Source: Microbacteriaceae bacterium
Lineage (GTDB): Bacteria; Actinomycetota; Actinomycetes; Actinomycetales; Microbacteriaceae
Direction of reading: 5' to 3'
Assembly (NCBI GenBank): GCA_016463265.1
Contig: JAEMRP010000006.1
Coordinates: 1-19,341 of the forward strand
Length of the DNA stretch: 19,341 bases
Shown: positions 17,507-19,341 of the stretch, in pieces
How positions within the stretch are numbered: the first letter of the stretch is position 1
Layout: every line of letters starts with the position of its first letter
The notes under the pieces: generated by a model
Told to the model about the DNA's origin: nothing
The model's input: the letters and a program-made list of their open reading frames with translations, nothing else
Databases searched by the model: none
Program-made: the position numbers and the translations under genes

Positions 17507-18058
17507 ATGACCGACGACCGCTCGCAACTCGCGTCCCTCATCAAGGACAACGCGGTTTTTTTCGGCGATTTCACCTTGACGAGCGGCGTGAAGGCGACCT
17601 ATTACATCGACCTCCGCCGCGTCAGCCTCGACCACCGCGTCGCACCGCTTATCGGTGACGTCATGGTCGAGCTCATCGAGGACATCCCCAACATCGCCGC
17701 CGTGGGCGGGCTGACCATGGGCGCCGACCCGATTGCGGCGGCCGTTCTGCACCGGGGTGTACTGAAGGGCCAGAATTACGACGCGTTTGTCGTTCGCAAA
17801 GAACCCAAAGAACACGGTCGCGGCAAACAGGTTGAAGGCCCCGATCTCGAGGGCAAGCGTGTCATCGTGCTCGAAGACACGTCGACGACCGGCGGTTCTC
17901 CCCTTGCTGCCGCGGCCGCACTGGAAAAGGTGGGCGCGACTGTCGTCGCGATTGCCGTTGTTGTGGACCGAAACACGGGCGCAAAGGAAGTTATCGAGGC
18001 CGCCGGCTACGAATATCGAGCGGCGATTTCACTGAGTGATTTGGGGTTGGAATCATGA
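17507..18058 (+). CDS. pyrE: Orotate phosphoribosyltransferase
   Basis: A 183-residue type I phosphoribosyltransferase that makes orotidine monophosphate from orotate and PRPP in pyrimidine synthesis. The PRPP loop is VIVLEDTSTTGGS (residues 119-131). The flexible catalytic loop is RKEPKEHGRGKQVEG (97-111), with Lys98, Lys101 and His103. TSGVKATYYIDLRR near the N-terminus (25-38) fits the orotate site. No other pyrimidine gene is nearby. The ATG lies directly behind a TAAGGT box, suggesting a leaderless mRNA. The TGA stop overlaps the next ATG as ATGA, so the downstream gene is translationally coupled. Confidence 0.95.
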   Translation: MTDDRSQLASLIKDNAVFFGDFTLTSGVKATYYIDLRRVSLDHRVAPLIGDVMVELIEDIPNIAAVGGLTMGADPIAAAVLHRGVLKGQNYDAFVVRKEPKEHGRGKQVEGPDLEGKRVIVLEDTSTTGGSPLAAAAALEKVGATVVAIAVVVDRNTGAKEVIEAAGYEYRAAISLSDLGLES

Positions 18059-19227
18059 CCGACAAGGACAACGACGACTCTCGGGACGACGTCGACTGGC
18101 TCAAAGACGCCTTTGATCGCGCCATCCAGGGCGACAACGGAACAGTCCCCGATGCCGCGCGCCCGGTGGTCAACCCCTTCGCCGGACTGACGCCGACGAG
18201 CGACTCAGCACCGGTTGAGCACGTCGTGCCCGTTGAGCCCATCGCTCCGACCACCCCGATATTTCCGCGGGAGTCGGTCGAGATGCCGTCAAACCGACAC
18301 GACCTTGACCTCGATTTCGAGACCGACGACATGCCTCCGGTCACGTTGTTTGAGCCGGTGATCCCGGTCGATTACTCAATTCCGGCGGTGGCAACCGACT
18401 ACCCGCCCACGGAGACTCTTGACGCAGTTGATTTGCCGGCGACGGCGGTGCCCGAACTCGTTGCGCCGGTTATACCGGTCGTCACACCGCCCACCCCGTC
18501 GGAAGAAACGAGCGGAATCGACTTCATCGGCGCGCTCTTTTCGTCGACCGATACGTCGGCCCCGACGATCCCGATTGTCGCTGCACTGGGAAGTCCTCCC
18601 CCCGACACCTCAAGACCAGCTCGAGAACCGAGACCGGCGGACGAGGCGAATTTACGCGGGCGACTGCTGTTAATCGTTGGGGGAATCGTTGTCGTCATCG
18701 TTTCGATAGGCGCATTCCTCGCGGGCGGTTTTGTGGCTTCGCCGGCTGCCGCGCCGACCCCAGAGGTCACCGAAGCGCCGGTTGCACCGACGGCTGCTCA
18801 GTTGCCGGGCGAATACTCATTCATCGAACTTTTCGGAGGTGAATGCCTTGATCCTTTTGACACCGCGTGGGCCTCGACGTTTAGCGTGGTCGATTGTGCC
18901 ACCCCGCACTCGGCGCAACTCGTCTACGCCGGCGATCTCGCTGTAGACGGGTCTTACCTGTCCTACCCCGGCGACGATATCGTGGGGAACGCCGCGATGG
19001 CGGAATGTTCGCGCAAGGGCGTCCTCAATCTGGCGGGCGCCAATACTTACTCTGACCTGCTCGTTTCGTCGGCTTACCCCATTTCAGCGGAGGCATGGGA
19101 CTCGGGTGAGACGCGGTATTACTGTTTCGTGAACCTGTCGAGCGGCGACCCCATCGACGGTGATCTCGCCGGCAAACTGATTACTCGGGGCGCGGAGGCA
19201 ACTCCGGAACCGACCGCGACCCCTTAA
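18055..19227 (+). CDS. Single-pass membrane protein with septum-formation-like extracellular domain
   Basis: A 390-residue protein in three parts. Residues 1-200 are acidic and rich in P, V, T and S (VPVEPIAPTTPIFP and similar runs) and look disordered and cytoplasmic. One membrane helix follows at about 204-226 (LLLIVGGIVVVIVSIGAFLAGG), behind positive residues (RGR). After a PAAAPTPE linker, residues 253-380 form an extracytoplasmic domain with four cysteines (264, 281, 318, 357) that could make two disulfides. The order GxC, VDCATPHSAQ, AxxC, and a final W-GxxRYYCF resembles the actinobacterial septum-formation domain (PF13845); that match is by eye. A role in division or envelope is inference. 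Translation is coupled to pyrE by ATGA. Its last 47 bases overlap a minus-strand methyltransferase gene. Confidence 0.8.
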   Translation: MTDKDNDDSRDDVDWLKDAFDRAIQGDNGTVPDAARPVVNPFAGLTPTSDSAPVEHVVPVEPIAPTTPIFPRESVEMPSNRHDLDLDFETDDMPPVTLFEPVIPVDYSIPAVATDYPPTETLDAVDLPATAVPELVAPVIPVVTPPTPSEETSGIDFIGALFSSTDTSAPTIPIVAALGSPPPDTSRPAREPRPADEANLRGRLLLIVGGIVVVIVSIGAFLAGGFVASPAAAPTPEVTEAPVAPTAAQLPGEYSFIELFGGECLDPFDTAWASTFSVVDCATPHSAQLVYAGDLAVDGSYLSYPGDDIVGNAAMAECSRKGVLNLAGANTYSDLLVSSAYPISAEAWDSGETRYYCFVNLSSGDPIDGDLAGKLITRGAEATPEPTATP

Positions 19228-19341
19228 CGCCGAGCCGCGATTCCATTACCGCGACGGCGGCGTCGGACTGGTCAATCAAGACGACATGGCGACCGAGCTC
19301 ACGGGCGGCCGCACCCGTGGTCCCGCTTCCCGCGAACGCAT
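19181..19341 (-). CDS. DNA methyltransferase (N6-adenine/N4-cytosine class), C-terminal end
   Basis: The minus-strand frame beginning at 19339 gives 52 residues and then TAA (19183-19181). It opens AFAGSGTTGAAARELGRHVV and continues LIDQSDAAVAVMESRLG. FAGSGTTG is methyltransferase motif I, the S-adenosylmethionine loop, and the following ARELGR-vliD-xs pattern is the standard next strand with its ribose-binding acid (Asp23 of the fragment). Motif I near the C-terminus marks a beta-class enzyme, with the catalytic DPPY/SPPY motif before it, outside the window. The 5' part is cut by the window edge, so target and any restriction partner are unknown. Its 3' end overlaps the convergent septum-domain gene by 47 bases. 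Confidence 0.8.
   Translation of the reverse strand, partial: AFAGSGTTGAAARELGRHVVLIDQSDAAVAVMESRLGVKGSRSVPELPPRPE

Overview
The window looks like chromosome from an actinobacterium, most likely a small-genome member of the Microbacteriaceae. The evidence is the HspR-controlled dnaK-grpE-dnaJ-hspR order, with clpB joined to it; a Mycobacterium-like bifunctional-type dCTP deaminase; a CopD-CtaG fusion protein; zinc-free L33 and S14; a septum-formation-type membrane protein beside pyrE; and many start codons with a TANNNT -10 box only 6-8 bases upstream, which suggests leaderless mRNAs. Base composition is moderately GC-rich. Packing is very tight: genes overlap, share stop codons or abut with no gap. 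I see no insertion sequence, prophage, CRISPR, tRNA or rRNA. No stretch above 300 bases lacks a gene; the longest gap is the 223-base dnaK control region.

Layout. 1-743: end of rpmG, then rpsN and an HU gene with a strong terminator. 772-4110: a copper/cytochrome-oxidase assembly membrane protein (CopD-CtaG) and a Pif1-like helicase. 4114-5049: a small unknown gene divergent from dcd. 5046-8090: a carotenoid segment with idi on the minus strand and crtB-crtI on the plus strand, fired from one short palindrome holding two overlapping -10 boxes. 8091-9470: a UMF1-type MFS transporter on the minus strand.

9471-15732 is a five-gene heat-shock operon, dnaK-grpE-dnaJ-hspR-clpB, behind an HspR (HAIR) operator. 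It encodes a complete refolding and disaggregation machine plus its own repressor. The DnaJ has no zinc finger and the ClpB has no N-terminal domain. 15755-16318 is a nitroreductase. 16345-17472 holds xthA and a small DUF2470-like gene on the minus strand. They diverge from pyrE and a coupled septum-formation-domain membrane protein across only 34 bases. The right edge cuts a DNA methyltransferase on the minus strand.

Most genes are ordinary core genes. I found no convincing new multi-gene system. The most interesting signals are regulatory: recurrent leaderless-start geometry, a cryptic 13-codon leaderless ORF that overlaps the crtB start, and the symmetric idi/crtB bidirectional promoter.
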